From Candidatus Methanoperedens nitratireducens (GTDB lineage Archaea; Halobacteriota; Methanosarcinia; Methanosarcinales; Methanoperedenaceae), in contig NZ_JMIY01000001.1 of assembly GCF_000685155.1 (NCBI RefSeq), forward strand, positions 436,332 through 500,331: a DNA stretch of 64,000 nt, read 5' to 3'. Position 1 is the stretch's first letter; every line of letters begins with the position of its first letter. This document shows positions 8,546 to 17,312 of the stretch, one piece after another. Under the pieces are notes generated by a model. That model was given only the letters and a program-made list of their open reading frames with translations, was not told where the DNA came from and searched no databases. Both the position numbers and the translations under genes were made by a program.

Positions 8546-9694
8546 CTAAAGATCACTCGTCTTTGTGCCCTCGGCCATAATCTCTACGAAACTATAAAAC
8601 ATGTACCGTTTATATCTTTCTTTCCCAGTAACCTCTCTTAAAATACCTAACCCCACAAATACTTTTATGAGGCTATTCGCTGCCACTTTAGATATCTCTA
8701 ATCTCTCTGAGACTTCTTTAATACTAATCATAGGCTTATCGAAAAGTATGTCCAATAATTTTATAGCGGATACATTTGGTGCCTTTTTATAAAGTTTAGT
8801 TCTTAAATCTTCTTTTAGCTTAATAACCTCTCTAGCAGTATTTGCTGCTCCTTCTGAAGTCTCACTCACACCTTTAAGGAAAAACTTAATCCAACCTTCC
8901 CAATCCCCATCTAGGCGGACTTTCATTAATAAATCATAATATTCAGCCCTATTCTTCTTAAGATAATAACTCAAATACAAAAGAGGTTTAGATAGAATCT
9001 TTTTCCAAAATAGATAAAATGTTATTAGAAGTCTACCAATTCTTCCATTTCCATCCTGAAACGGATGGATCGTTTCAAATTGAGCATGGATTAATGCAAT
9101 CTTAACTAAAGGTGGAATGCTATTACTATAAAAGAACTTTTCAAGTTCTTCCATTACAGGTATCACCATACTTGGGGGAGGTGGAACAAATGTTGCTTCA
9201 TTTAAAGTAGCGCCCGGCGGTCCTATATAGTTTTGGCGCGACCGGAATTCACCTGGTCTCCTGTCAGCACCTCTTGTTTCTTCTAATAAAATTTTATGAA
9301 TCTCTTGTATAAGCCTCAAACACATGGGTAATTCGCTAAGCCTTTCCATTCCATAATTTAAAGCTTTAATATAATTGACTACTTCTTTTATCTCATTTAT
9401 ATCTTCTTTAGGCTTGAGATTAGCTTCAAATTCTAGTACTCCTTCAAGAGAAACTTGAGTCCCTTCAATCTGAGAACTTAAAAGTGCTTCTTTTTTTACA
9501 TACATTGCAATGAATAAATCCGGATTTGGTAGAACTGTTGTAATCCCATCTAATCTTGCGAGGTTCCTATCAGCTTTAGATAAAAGTGAGTGGAGTTCAT
9601 CATCATATCTAATATCAGGATCAGGCGGTAAATTTTTCGGAATAAATGCCCTATAGCCTTCATATTGTAGTTCAAATATGCCTGCTCTACTCAT
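8546..9694 (-). CDS. Class II Fic family AMP-transferase with C-terminal winged helix
   Basis: A 382-residue Fic protein. The catalytic motif HPFQDGNGRIGR lies at residues 210-221. An N-terminal inhibitory motif SSQIEG at 73-78 matches (S/T)xxxE(G/N), which places it in the class whose inhibitory helix is in the same chain and upstream. Residues about 295-370 look like a winged helix-turn-helix, as in many stand-alone Fic proteins. Fic enzymes usually transfer AMP from ATP to a hydroxyl side chain of a target protein. The gene is clearly more AT-rich than its neighbours, suggesting transfer. A TATA-like box about 25-35 bp before the ATG implies a leaderless transcript, and repeats just upstream suggest autoregulation. 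Confidence 0.92.
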   Translation of the reverse strand: MSRAGIFELQYEGYRAFIPKNLPPDPDIRYDDELHSLLSKADRNLARLDGITTVLPNPDLFIAMYVKKEALLSSQIEGTQVSLEGVLEFEANLKPKEDINEIKEVVNYIKALNYGMERLSELPMCLRLIQEIHKILLEETRGADRRPGEFRSRQNYIGPPGATLNEATFVPPPPSMVIPVMEELEKFFYSNSIPPLVKIALIHAQFETIHPFQDGNGRIGRLLITFYLFWKKILSKPLLYLSYYLKKNRAEYYDLLMKVRLDGDWEGWIKFFLKGVSETSEGAANTAREVIKLKEDLRTKLYKKAPNVSAIKLLDILFDKPMISIKEVSERLEISKVAANSLIKVFVGLGILREVTGKERYKRYMFYSFVEIMAEGTKTSDL

Positions 9695-9734
9695 GATACT
9701 TTGCTTTTAATTATCTCCGATTAATATATACTTT

Positions 9735-9841
9735 TCTAAGTTAAGTAAACTTATCTTAAAATCAGATATATCGCTCTAAGTTAAGTATGGGTTATCTTAG
9801 AATTAAATGAATAATTTTAGATCAGGTGAACTTAACTTAGA
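9735..9841. promoter_or_regulatory. Operator-like repeats upstream of fic
   Basis: TCTAAGTTAAGTA occurs twice in direct orientation (9735-9747 and 9775-9787), each followed 3-4 bp later by TTATCTTA, and the inverse ACTTAACTTAGA follows at 9830-9841. The spacing of 40 bp between direct copies and the position just upstream of the fic TATA-like box suggest binding sites for a repressor, perhaps the Fic winged-helix domain itself. The remaining AT-rich sequence up to 9996 contains a small CCTGTAAACAGG hairpin before the next gene and nothing else I can name. Confidence 0.55.
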
Positions 9842-9996
9842 TAAACTGCTATGAAAATTATCAAGATTAAGATTGCAGATATTGAGAAAAGGTTAGCATC
9901 AGCACAGGCATGAGTTTATCTCTTTTTGAAAATCTTGATCTATAAAAGATCGAAAATTATATTTAAAAAGCTCACTATTACCTGTAAACAGGCAGG

Positions 9997-11079
9997 ATGT
10001 TTATGAGCTTTAAAAATACACTTATCCTATTTCTGATAACACTGGTCATATTCACGGCAGGCTGCATCTCCTCCATAATTGACAGCTCCTATACAATGCG
10101 TTTTTTTATTAATGGGACTAATGAACCCCTGGAAGGGGGTGTCTTTAATAATGATAACCTGCTGGGTTATACACAGGACGGGAGTTTTAATACGAGCCTT
10201 GATAAATTAAGGCCTGGACTTATCGCTCTAAACGGGACTTATGATAACCAGCCGTTTGAGTTCTACTTTGAATTCCCAAGAGAAAACCTGAATTATAGCG
10301 GTATAGATTTTTCAGTCAATATGGATGATATCAAGAAAGTTCTCTTTAACGCATCCCTCCTGGATATCCCTGAACTTGAACATACAATTTTTGATCTTAT
10401 TAACGAGAAAAGAAGGGCATCAGGGACAAAGGTCCTTAAATGGAACGATAGAATAGCACCAATAGCCAAAAACTACAGCAGGACCCTCTCTATTGAGGGG
10501 TTCCACCATAAAGATCTTGAGGGAAAAGATGCAGGGGACAGGCTAAAAGAAAATAGAATATTTTACACAATCGTTGCAGAAAACCTGTATATGATAAGTG
10601 GTTTGAATGATACGGTTAATATCAGCGAGACCATGGTGAACGGGTGGATGAGCAGTCCCGGGCACAGATCCCCTATTGTGGATCGGGATGAACTGTTCAG
10701 TGATGGTGCTGTTGGAGTGTATTGCGAAAAGAAGACCTGTTATGCAACAATGGTTTTTGCAGGTATGGAGAATGAAAGAAACATACAACTTAAGCCCGGT
10801 TACCTTACATTTTTTTATCTATATGACCCCTCATATCTTTTTGATTTTGATGTGCCTGCATTCGTAGAAATAGATTCGACAGAATATATAAATATGTATT
10901 TCGTATCGGGCAGGGAACAGTATGAGAATTTTATTAATGGCAGGAACTTTCAGGCTATTTCAGAGAACAGACGGATAAGAAAGTTCAGCAGTACAGTTAT
11001 AGCCAGCAAAGGAGAGGGCATTATAATAGAATCCGGAGGGAATAACGCAGAAATAAATATACGCTTAAGATATTCATAA
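9997..11079 (+). CDS. Lipoprotein with CAP (SCP/PR-1) domain
   Basis: A 360-residue protein. The N-terminus is a lipoprotein signal (hydrophobic run then TAGC, lipidated Cys at residue 23). A CAP domain follows at about 125-255: ELEHTIFDLINEKRRASG, LKWNDRIAPIAKNYSR, a HHKD segment and ENLYMISG, with GWMSSPGHRSPI near residue 220. CAP domains are extracellular and found in secreted proteins of all domains of life, with varied and often unknown roles. The C-terminal 100 residues are probably beta-rich. The ATG at 10003 is an equally plausible start. The protein is expected to be anchored outside the membrane. It is convergent with the inositol gene pair. Confidence 0.85.
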   Translation: MFMSFKNTLILFLITLVIFTAGCISSIIDSSYTMRFFINGTNEPLEGGVFNNDNLLGYTQDGSFNTSLDKLRPGLIALNGTYDNQPFEFYFEFPRENLNYSGIDFSVNMDDIKKVLFNASLLDIPELEHTIFDLINEKRRASGTKVLKWNDRIAPIAKNYSRTLSIEGFHHKDLEGKDAGDRLKENRIFYTIVAENLYMISGLNDTVNISETMVNGWMSSPGHRSPIVDRDELFSDGAVGVYCEKKTCYATMVFAGMENERNIQLKPGYLTFFYLYDPSYLFDFDVPAFVEIDSTEYINMYFVSGREQYENFINGRNFQAISENRRIRKFSSTVIASKGEGIIIESGGNNAEINIRLRYS

Positions 11080-11161
11080 ACCAAAACTAAATATAACATA
11101 AGAACTCCAGCCATGCACAGGGCGTAAATTATATATATCACATTCGCATTTATACGAACTA

Positions 11162-11218
11162 ATAGTGGGCAGAAAATAAACTTTTTTATACCACCATAAT
11201 CCCCCTTCTGCCCACTAT
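11162..11218 (+). ncRNA. T6/C-rich-loop stem-loop, copy A
   Basis: An 11-bp perfect stem (ATAGTGGGCAG, 11162-11172; CTGCCCACTAT, 11208-11218) closes a 35-nt loop with a T6 run followed by ACCACC and CCCCC. A strong TATA-like box (about 11127-11138) lies about 25-30 nt upstream, so a transcript would begin at the stem base. Loop order and content match copies at 15471, 25242 and (reverse strand) 48874. It lies in the 238-bp gap between convergent genes, where no coding sequence is visible. A short stable RNA is the favoured reading; a transposable-element end or a terminator is possible. Confidence 0.5.
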
Positions 11219-11317
11219 CCTCCTACTATTTTAGAAGCCCTGCGAAAACCCGAATAATTATCTACTATTCTCTAATACTTGCTATTATGCTGCAGGGTGC
11301 GCTATCTAATCCATCTA

Positions 11318-12610
11318 TTAGTGACGGGTGGTCACTGTTCGCCTTATAACCTCAAAATTCGTAAGAACCGATAGGACTAAAAATGTTATCAGGATCTGAT
11401 TGATAATGGCACCTATTGCCACTATAAACAACCTCATGTCCCGTCGAAGCGGTATTCCTCTTGATTCAGAACTCTCAAAAATTGCTTCATACCTGGCGTT
11501 GGTATAGCTAAAAACAAACACGCCTATTAGAGCAAAAAAACCCAGAGCCCATACTAATAAACCTTCATTATGAATCCAGTATCCATATGCCAGCCCGAAT
11601 ATGATCAACGAATCAGCATATCTATCCAGTATAGAATCAAGGAAAGCACCGTATCCCGATCCGATGAATCTAAGTCTTGCAATCTCTCCATCACAGCCAT
11701 CTAGAATGGATGAGAACTGAACCAGTATGCCTCCTGCTAAAAGATACACCCATTCACCAAGTGCAAAAAACACCGATGAGAGAACAATTAATAGAAAAGC
11801 AATTATAGATACCATGTTCGGGGTAATATCAGTCTCCACAAGCTGGCGCGTTATATGTTTTGAGATTCGCCTGTTAAGTAAACGGGAGATCGCTCCATCA
11901 GTTGTCTTTGAGAGGCTATCAAGCAACCGCTGTTTTGCATATTTCAGGCTTTTCTCTGTATCTATATCTATCCAGAATCTTCCTGTTACATCTCTGATAT
12001 CCAGTCTGTCTTTATATATCAGATACTGGATAGCATCAGTGAGCTGGTATTTTCCTTCCGAGACTGTCCTCCCAAGGGCAGTAAATATCTCAGGGGTACA
12101 GTAGAAAATGCCACAATCAACTGCATCATAGTTTTCAAGGTTTTTCCCTATATCTACTGGCACGCCATCTTTGATCTGAATCTTTGTGGCATCCTCAAGA
12201 TCAAACACACTATTCAGATCTCTATCTATCAATACAGCAGTTTTATCATTATCATTTTTCTTTGATACAGGTTCGAGAATATCAGGATCAAAGAGATGAT
12301 CGCCCATAAGAAGAAGGAAGTCCTCATTTTCCAGAATAGGCTTTGCTCTCAGGGCGGATACACCATTCCCTTTTTCCCACTCTGGATTTTCAATAAAGGT
12401 TAACTTGATACCAGTTTCTCTCTCCTTTAATTTTTCAATGATTTCACTGCTCCGATAGCCTGTAACAACTACCGCTTCAGCTATTCCCTTCTGCTTTAAG
12501 GAAAAAATAATTCTCTCAATAAGGGTTAAACCAAGCAGGGGAGTAAGGGGCTTTGGTTCAGACTGCTGTAGCCGACTTCCTCTCCCTGCTGCCAGTATCA
12601 ATGCTCTCAT
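11318..12610 (-). CDS. Bifunctional CTP:inositol-1-phosphate cytidylyltransferase / di-myo-inositol-phosphate-phosphate synthase
   Basis: A 430-residue two-domain protein. The N-terminal half (1 to about 230) is a sugar-nucleotidyltransferase fold: LILAAGRGSRL, then PKPLTPL and LLMGDHLFD. The C-terminal half has the CDP-alcohol phosphatidyltransferase motif DGxxAR...G...D...D (DGEIARLRFIGSGYGAFLDS) and several membrane helices. This fusion is the IPCT/DIPPS enzyme that makes CDP-inositol and condenses it with inositol-1-phosphate toward di-myo-inositol-phosphate, a solute of heat-loving archaea. The adjacent gene makes the inositol phosphate. The ATG has GGAGATC at good spacing; its first 53 bp overlap the upstream gene. 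Use of CDP-inositol for an inositol lipid instead is possible. Confidence 0.82.
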   Translation of the reverse strand: MRALILAAGRGSRLQQSEPKPLTPLLGLTLIERIIFSLKQKGIAEAVVVTGYRSSEIIEKLKERETGIKLTFIENPEWEKGNGVSALRAKPILENEDFLLLMGDHLFDPDILEPVSKKNDNDKTAVLIDRDLNSVFDLEDATKIQIKDGVPVDIGKNLENYDAVDCGIFYCTPEIFTALGRTVSEGKYQLTDAIQYLIYKDRLDIRDVTGRFWIDIDTEKSLKYAKQRLLDSLSKTTDGAISRLLNRRISKHITRQLVETDITPNMVSIIAFLLIVLSSVFFALGEWVYLLAGGILVQFSSILDGCDGEIARLRFIGSGYGAFLDSILDRYADSLIIFGLAYGYWIHNEGLLVWALGFFALIGVFVFSYTNARYEAIFESSESRGIPLRRDMRLFIVAIGAIINQILITFLVLSVLTNFEVIRRTVTTRH

Positions 12611-13706
12611 TTGAGATCTCCTTATATTGATCTATAAAGGCTTCAACCATCGCTCTGGCAACGTCATCTCTATACTGTATCGGTGGATGTTTCATGGTAT
12701 AGGCAGATATTTCTTTAAGCGGCCCGCCTATTCCCCGATCCAGTGCAAGCTTGCACACCCGTATGGCGTCGATTGCTGACCCGGCACTGTTAGGGGAGTC
12801 CTCAACCGAGAGCCGCAGTTCAAGGTTAATTGGAACATCTCCAAAGATCCGTGCCTCCATGTGCAAGAAACACAGTTTGTTATCATTTTGCCATGGAACA
12901 TAATCACTGGGCCCGATATGTATATTCTCAGGTGCCAGCGGTACATCCAGAGCAGATTGAACAGCCTCTGTCTTGGATATTTTCTTGGATTTAAGTCTCT
13001 CTCGATGGAGCATATTCAAAAAATCAGTGTTACCGCCAGTGTTGAGTTGATATGTCTTAACCAGTTGAACACCTCTGTCCTTCATTAGATTGGCCAGTGC
13101 GCGGTGGACGATGGTAGCACCGAACTGGGATTTGATATCGTCGCCAACTACTGGTAGCTTCTTTTCCTCGAATTTTTTTGCCCAGTTCTTATCTGATGCA
13201 ATAAACACAGGCATACAGTTAACAAATCCAGTACCTGCATCTATGGCTGCCTGTGCATAGAACCTTGTTGCTTCTTCAGAGCCTACTGGTAGATAATTCA
13301 CCAGAATATCTGCCCCACAGCTCTTTAGCTCTTTTGCAACATTACATGGTTCATTATCAGCCGCAATGAAGGTTCTGTCCTCAGGGTAGTCCACCATGTG
13401 AGAGGATACCCCATCCAGAACATGCCCCATTTTTACTTCAACCCCAAATTCTGGCAGGTCTGGATAGAATAATTTTGTGCAGTTTGGTTTTGAAAATATG
13501 GCATCTCTTAGATCTTTTCCTACCTTCCTTTTATCGATATCAAAAGCAGCTACCACCTGAATATCATCCGGCCTGTATCCCCCTATACCATAGTGCATCA
13601 GGCCGATATAATCCTCATTATTGATATTAGAATAATATTCTATTCCCTGAATCAAAGAGCTACAGCAATTTCCTATGCCAACTATCGCTAGTTTAATTTT
13701 ACCCAC
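12558..13706 (-). CDS. myo-Inositol-1-phosphate synthase
   Basis: A protein of about 380 residues of the inositol-phosphate synthase family. It has an N-terminal NAD-binding GIGNCCSSLIQG segment, YGIGGYRPDDIQVVAAFDID, LVNYLPVGSE, the catalytic-region KSQFGATI and NTGGNTDFLN, and a C-terminal EDSPNSAGS stretch. It converts glucose-6-phosphate to L-myo-inositol-phosphate using NAD+. I chose the GTG at 13706 because a near-perfect GAGGTGAT ribosome-binding site sits 4 bp upstream; the GTG at 13715 lies inside that site. Its 3' end overlaps the cytidylyltransferase gene, so the two steps are coupled in one operon. Confidence 0.9.
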   Translation of the reverse strand: MGKIKLAIVGIGNCCSSLIQGIEYYSNINNEDYIGLMHYGIGGYRPDDIQVVAAFDIDKRKVGKDLRDAIFSKPNCTKLFYPDLPEFGVEVKMGHVLDGVSSHMVDYPEDRTFIAADNEPCNVAKELKSCGADILVNYLPVGSEEATRFYAQAAIDAGTGFVNCMPVFIASDKNWAKKFEEKKLPVVGDDIKSQFGATIVHRALANLMKDRGVQLVKTYQLNTGGNTDFLNMLHRERLKSKKISKTEAVQSALDVPLAPENIHIGPSDYVPWQNDNKLCFLHMEARIFGDVPINLELRLSVEDSPNSAGSAIDAIRVCKLALDRGIGGPLKEISAYTMKHPPIQYRDDVARAMVEAFIDQYKEISNESIDTGSRERKSATAV

Positions 13707-13961
13707 TCTGATCACCTCATCAAATGTACTGGCTTAAAATGAGCAGTATCATATATCTATAGGTTTCAGTTCTATAAATAACTTCTGTGTTTTTGGTTCG
13801 CCCAATAATGCTTTTATATGCGATTTATAGTAATAGCCTCTATCTGCGCTACTGTAAACCTAACTTTTATAAAGAATAAAATCAAAATTCATATATTGGA
13901 GTGAGGCTTTAACTAAACATAGATATGGTAAAGGTTTATTAAAATAATAAGCGGGGGTTTT

Positions 13962-14441
13962 ATGGAAATAGTAAAGATTCCAAAGATGGAGAAAGAGGAA
14001 TATGACCGATTAATCTCAGAACAACATATTTCCAGAATTGCCTTTAAAGGCGAGGAATATCCATATATTGCACCATTTTTATACGTTTTTGATGGGAATT
14101 TCATGTATTTTCTCTCAACAAAGTATGGTAGAAAGATTAAATATTTCAAGCAGAACCCGCATGTTTCGATAGAGATAGAAAGATACAGCCGGGATCTCTC
14201 GAATTATTCTTTTGTAGTCCTGACAGGGCGCCTTGTTGAAGTAAAAGACGCCACAGAGAAAAAAACTGTTCGGGAAAAGTTTGTTCGCCTGATCAAGGAT
14301 AAAAATATCTCGAAAAACATTATGGTTGCTATCGGTCATTCACCTGATGACCCGATCGAGACCATTACAGGTGAAGATAATACCAACATCTGGAAGCTTG
14401 TGGATGTCAGAGAGATCATAGGCCTGAAGAGCAAGACCTGA
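13962..14441 (+). CDS. Pyridoxamine-5'-phosphate-oxidase-fold (FMN-binding) protein
   Basis: A 159-residue protein with the split-barrel pattern of PNPOx-like flavoproteins: RLISEQHISRIAF near the start, YPYIAPFLYVFDG, FLSTKYGRKIKYFKQNPHVSIEIE and FVVLTGRLVEV. Such proteins bind FMN, F420 or heme and act in detoxification or redox chemistry; the substrate is unknown. The ATG has a strong GGGGG ribosome-binding site and a TATA-like stretch (TTTATTAAAA) just upstream. The 246-bp gap before it (13716-13961) holds AT-rich promoter-like sequence for both divergent genes and no coding sequence. It is convergent with the next gene. Confidence 0.8.
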   Translation: MEIVKIPKMEKEEYDRLISEQHISRIAFKGEEYPYIAPFLYVFDGNFMYFLSTKYGRKIKYFKQNPHVSIEIERYSRDLSNYSFVVLTGRLVEVKDATEKKTVREKFVRLIKDKNISKNIMVAIGHSPDDPIETITGEDNTNIWKLVDVREIIGLKSKT

Positions 14442-14453
14442 TAGTTCAGTCTG

Positions 14454-15386
14454 CTACAGATCCATGGCGTATTTTGAACCAATAGTGACATGAAAAAGGA
14501 ATGTAATGCCACGATCAAGCAGGGCAATTGAAATACCTGCGTAGAGTGGAATTCCAAATAGCGATAGCAGAGCCGCAACGCCTGCCTCAACAAATCCCAG
14601 TCCCGATATGGATACAGGTATTAGTGATAAGGCAGCAGTAATCGGTAGCAGGAGAATAAGAAAAGCAAAAGGTGGTGAGTAGCCGATTGCACTGGCTATC
14701 AGGGTGATACGAAGAGCCTGGGTTGCCCATGAGAGGATGGTAAGGGAAAGGCATAAAACAAACAGTTTGATGGGATTATTAATTCTACCCATGCTTTCAT
14801 CAAATGTAGTCAAAATTTTAAAATGGCTTACATGAAGAGAAATAAATATATTCCTTAAAAAATCGATCGTTTGTCTTCTTCTAATCCATAGGCTTATTGA
14901 TCCAAAAAAGAACATCAGAAGGAGGATCGAGAACCATATATATATGTAGCTGAAGTCCATATTTATCATCCTATTAAAATAAAATAAAACATATCCCAGG
15001 CCAGATAGGAATAGTATTGTTGAGACATCCACATACTTATCAAACACAACCGAGGCAAAGCCAGAAGCTGTATCAATATACCGCCTTGCCAGATACGGCC
15101 TTGCAAACTCCCCCAGCCTGGAAGGGGTCAGGTCAGATAATAGTATTCCACCAGCCAGGATCCGATAGGCTGGATATAAAGGAATAGTTATTCCCATATT
15201 GGAGAGTATAATTCTCCATCGTATCGTTAAGATCAAAAAAGTGAATGAATATACCATCAGGCTTAGCATTATGAATATAGGATCTGTATGAGAGATGGCG
15301 TTGATTATAGCCCTGAAGTCAAAGGAGTATATTAAATATAAAAGAATGCCAAGACCGATACCGAATTTAATTAATCTTTTAACCAT
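14454..15386 (-). CDS. Lysylphosphatidylglycerol-synthase-type (UPF0104) membrane protein
   Basis: A protein of about 310 residues from the preferred ATG (MVKRLIKFGIGLGI); a longer frame to 15503 runs into the copy-B RNA region and is unlikely. It has about eight hydrophobic helices with the family patterns DLTPSRLGEFARPYLA, FDKYVDVSTI and a C-terminal PVSISGLGFVEAGVAALL, typical of the MprF/AglD-like flippase-fold family. Archaeal members such as AglD are linked to glycolipid handling in surface glycosylation; others have unknown roles. It is divergent from the mtr operon. Confidence 0.8.
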   Translation of the reverse strand: MVKRLIKFGIGLGILLYLIYSFDFRAIINAISHTDPIFIMLSLMVYSFTFLILTIRWRIILSNMGITIPLYPAYRILAGGILLSDLTPSRLGEFARPYLARRYIDTASGFASVVFDKYVDVSTILFLSGLGYVLFYFNRMINMDFSYIYIWFSILLLMFFFGSISLWIRRRQTIDFLRNIFISLHVSHFKILTTFDESMGRINNPIKLFVLCLSLTILSWATQALRITLIASAIGYSPPFAFLILLLPITAALSLIPVSISGLGFVEAGVAALLSLFGIPLYAGISIALLDRGITFLFHVTIGSKYAMDL

Positions 15387-15451
15387 TTTGTTATACTTAC
15401 TAACCTCTATGTTACGAAAACTATTTAAGCATAGGGCGCTAAAACTACCTC

Positions 15452-15524
15452 GTTCGTTATACGACGAACCAGATAAGCGGGTTCTTTTTTCCACCAAAAC
15501 CACCCACTCCCCTCCCGCTTATCT
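15452..15524 (+). ncRNA. T6/C-rich-loop stem-loop, copy B, upstream of mtrE
   Basis: Two tandem hairpins. A small one (GTTCGT, 15452-15457; ACGAAC, 15464-15469) is followed by an 11-bp perfect stem (AGATAAGCGGG, 15471-15481; CCCGCTTATCT, 15514-15524). The 32-nt loop starts TTCTTTTTT, then CCACC, then CCACTCCCC, as in the other copies. A TATA-like CTATTTAAG (15421-15429) is about 25-30 nt before the first hairpin. It lies in the divergent gap ahead of mtrE, whose own TATA-like box comes later at 15600, so it may be a separate small RNA or an upstream regulatory leader for mtr. Confidence 0.5.
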
Positions 15525-15599
15525 TACTCCTCTTACTTACCACAGAAAACTGCTGGATCAAAACAATTGCGCATCGGAAGATAAGCTAAAAGGAAAGGT

Positions 15600-15673
15600 T
15601 TATAATATATAATAAGGTAGTTCAGTAAAAACTGGTCTTTATGGTCTTTAATGGTAATTTTAATAAAGGAGGA
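15600..15673 (+). promoter_or_regulatory. mtr operon promoter and ribosome-binding site
   Basis: A strong TATA-like box (TTATAATATATAA, 15600-15612) predicts a start near 15630 and a leader of about 50 nt. AAAGGAGG at 15665-15672 is a near-perfect ribosome-binding site 9 bp before the mtrE ATG. This fits a highly expressed operon. Confidence 0.65.
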
Positions 15674-15681
15674 TATAATAA

Positions 15682-16578
15682 ATGGTATTAGATTTAACCA
15701 TGAGCATGGCTGTACTGGCACTCATGGGAGCGCTTGCTATGATTGCAGGAAGCCTTGAGGATCTAGAATCCGATGTGGGCTCCCAGAGCAACCCGAACTC
15801 CCAGGTACAGTTGGCCCCACAGATGAATTTTCTGCACAGAATCTATAATAAAGCGATCTCAGGTGAGCCTGTAAGCAACGGTCTTTCCGCAGTGATCGCT
15901 GGTACAGTAACTGTAGTGTTTTTAAATGCTAATTTCAATGTATTGACAGCAATAGCACTGGGCGCTACTGTCGGTGCAATCGTACTGGGTATTTTTGCAA
16001 CAACCGCATACGCAGGCCGGGTATCCAGTCAGACAAGGTTCAAGCAGCCCCTGTACATGGATATTATGAGATATACCACACCCTCAATAATAGCGCATAA
16101 TTTCATTATGAATTTCTGTCTTGTGGCATTAGCGTATATCCAGTATACCATACTTGGACACCCGTTCTCGATCCCCTTTCTGGCATTGATATGGGGAATA
16201 ACAGCAGGAGCAGTCGGTTCTTCAGCCGGGGACGTGCATTACGGAGGAGAGCGGGAATTCCAGAACCGTGAGTTCGGATGCGGCCTCAATACATCGCTTT
16301 CAGGGCGGATAGTAAGGAGGGCGGAATCAGGGCTCAGGAACAGCATCGATAATGTCTGGTTCTGCGCTAAATTAGGAGGTCCGGCAACAGGGATTGCCCT
16401 TGGTCTTGTTGTATTTTTGAGCAACTGGCCCACAATAGCTGTTCAAGAGTATAGCTGGAGTGCCGTAATTGTGGGTTTTATGATCGTGCTTTTGCTGATT
16501 ATCGCAAACAGGCTGGTAGAGTATAATGCTAAGAAAACATACGGTCCGTATAAAGAAGAAAAGGAGGCTGCAGCATAA
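15682..16578 (+). CDS. mtrE: Tetrahydromethanopterin S-methyltransferase subunit E
   Basis: A 298-residue membrane subunit. The segment SLEDLESDVGSQSNPNSQVQ followed by LAPQMNFLHRIYNKAISGEP is highly conserved in MtrE, and about six transmembrane helices follow. MtrCDE form the membrane part of the Na+-translocating complex that moves a methyl group between tetrahydromethanopterin and coenzyme M; in methane oxidisers it runs in reverse and consumes the sodium gradient. First gene of the canonical mtrEDCBAFGH order. Its stop overlaps the mtrD ATG by 1 bp (TAATG). Confidence 0.97.
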   Translation: MVLDLTMSMAVLALMGALAMIAGSLEDLESDVGSQSNPNSQVQLAPQMNFLHRIYNKAISGEPVSNGLSAVIAGTVTVVFLNANFNVLTAIALGATVGAIVLGIFATTAYAGRVSSQTRFKQPLYMDIMRYTTPSIIAHNFIMNFCLVALAYIQYTILGHPFSIPFLALIWGITAGAVGSSAGDVHYGGEREFQNREFGCGLNTSLSGRIVRRAESGLRNSIDNVWFCAKLGGPATGIALGLVVFLSNWPTIAVQEYSWSAVIVGFMIVLLLIIANRLVEYNAKKTYGPYKEEKEAAA

Positions 16579-17312
16579 TGGTAGAGGCATTACTTGATCC
16601 ATCGACACTGACGAGCATCCTTCTGATAGCCATCAGCGGAACCCTCATATGTATCGCTGTGCACTTCGTGCCTGTCGGGGGTGCGCCGGCAGCAATGGCG
16701 CAGGCAACAGGTATAGGCACGGGCACAGTAGAACTTGCAGCAGGCTCAGGACTGGTGGGACTGATCACAGCAAGCTACATGAATGCTAATGTTCCTGATG
16801 CACCGATGGCTTTAATACTGGGTGCAGGAGCGATGGGCTCCATGATAATGATATCAAGCGCTATGTTTGTAGGCGGTTTGATCTACGCTTATGGCGTGGG
16901 AGTTCCATTTGCTTCAGCCCAGATTAAACGCGATCCCTTTACAGGAACACGTCAGGATATCTATATGTCAAAAGGAACGCAGGGACAGGGACTTCCGACA
17001 ATATGTTTCGTAAGCGGAGTAATAGGCGCAGGGCTTGGCGGCATTGGAGGCGCATTGATATACTATGTATTATATGGAATATACGAACCTCTGATCAGCC
17101 CAACAAGCGCTGCTGCTGTAGCAGGTGTATTTACCGTTGGTGTTTTCTATGTTAATGCTGTCATCCCCTCATATGGTGTGGGCGGAACAATAGAAGGGTT
17201 CCATGATCCCAAGTTCAGGCGTGTTCTTCCAAAGGATACAGTCACAAGCTTTGTTGTGAGCCTGATCAGTGGTGTTGTTGCAGTATTGATCGCCGGAGGG
17301 ATGGTAACATGA
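16578..17312 (+). CDS. mtrD: Tetrahydromethanopterin S-methyltransferase subunit D
   Basis: A 244-residue polytopic membrane protein matching MtrD: HFVPVGGAPAAMAQATGIGTG near the N-terminus, a cytoplasmic loop KRDPFTGTRQDIYMS and SYGVGGTIEGFHDPKF near the C-terminus. It forms the sodium-conducting membrane module with MtrC and MtrE. It overlaps mtrC by 4 bp (ATGA at 17309-17312), so the subunits are translationally coupled. Confidence 0.97.
   Translation: MVEALLDPSTLTSILLIAISGTLICIAVHFVPVGGAPAAMAQATGIGTGTVELAAGSGLVGLITASYMNANVPDAPMALILGAGAMGSMIMISSAMFVGGLIYAYGVGVPFASAQIKRDPFTGTRQDIYMSKGTQGQGLPTICFVSGVIGAGLGGIGGALIYYVLYGIYEPLISPTSAAAVAGVFTVGVFYVNAVIPSYGVGGTIEGFHDPKFRRVLPKDTVTSFVVSLISGVVAVLIAGGMVT

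Noticed and set aside
15387..15503. N-terminal extension of the LPG-synthase-type protein
   Set aside because: The extra 39 codons run through the copy-B RNA and promoter region and lack hydrophobic or conserved pattern; the ATG at 15386 starts the first membrane helix properly.
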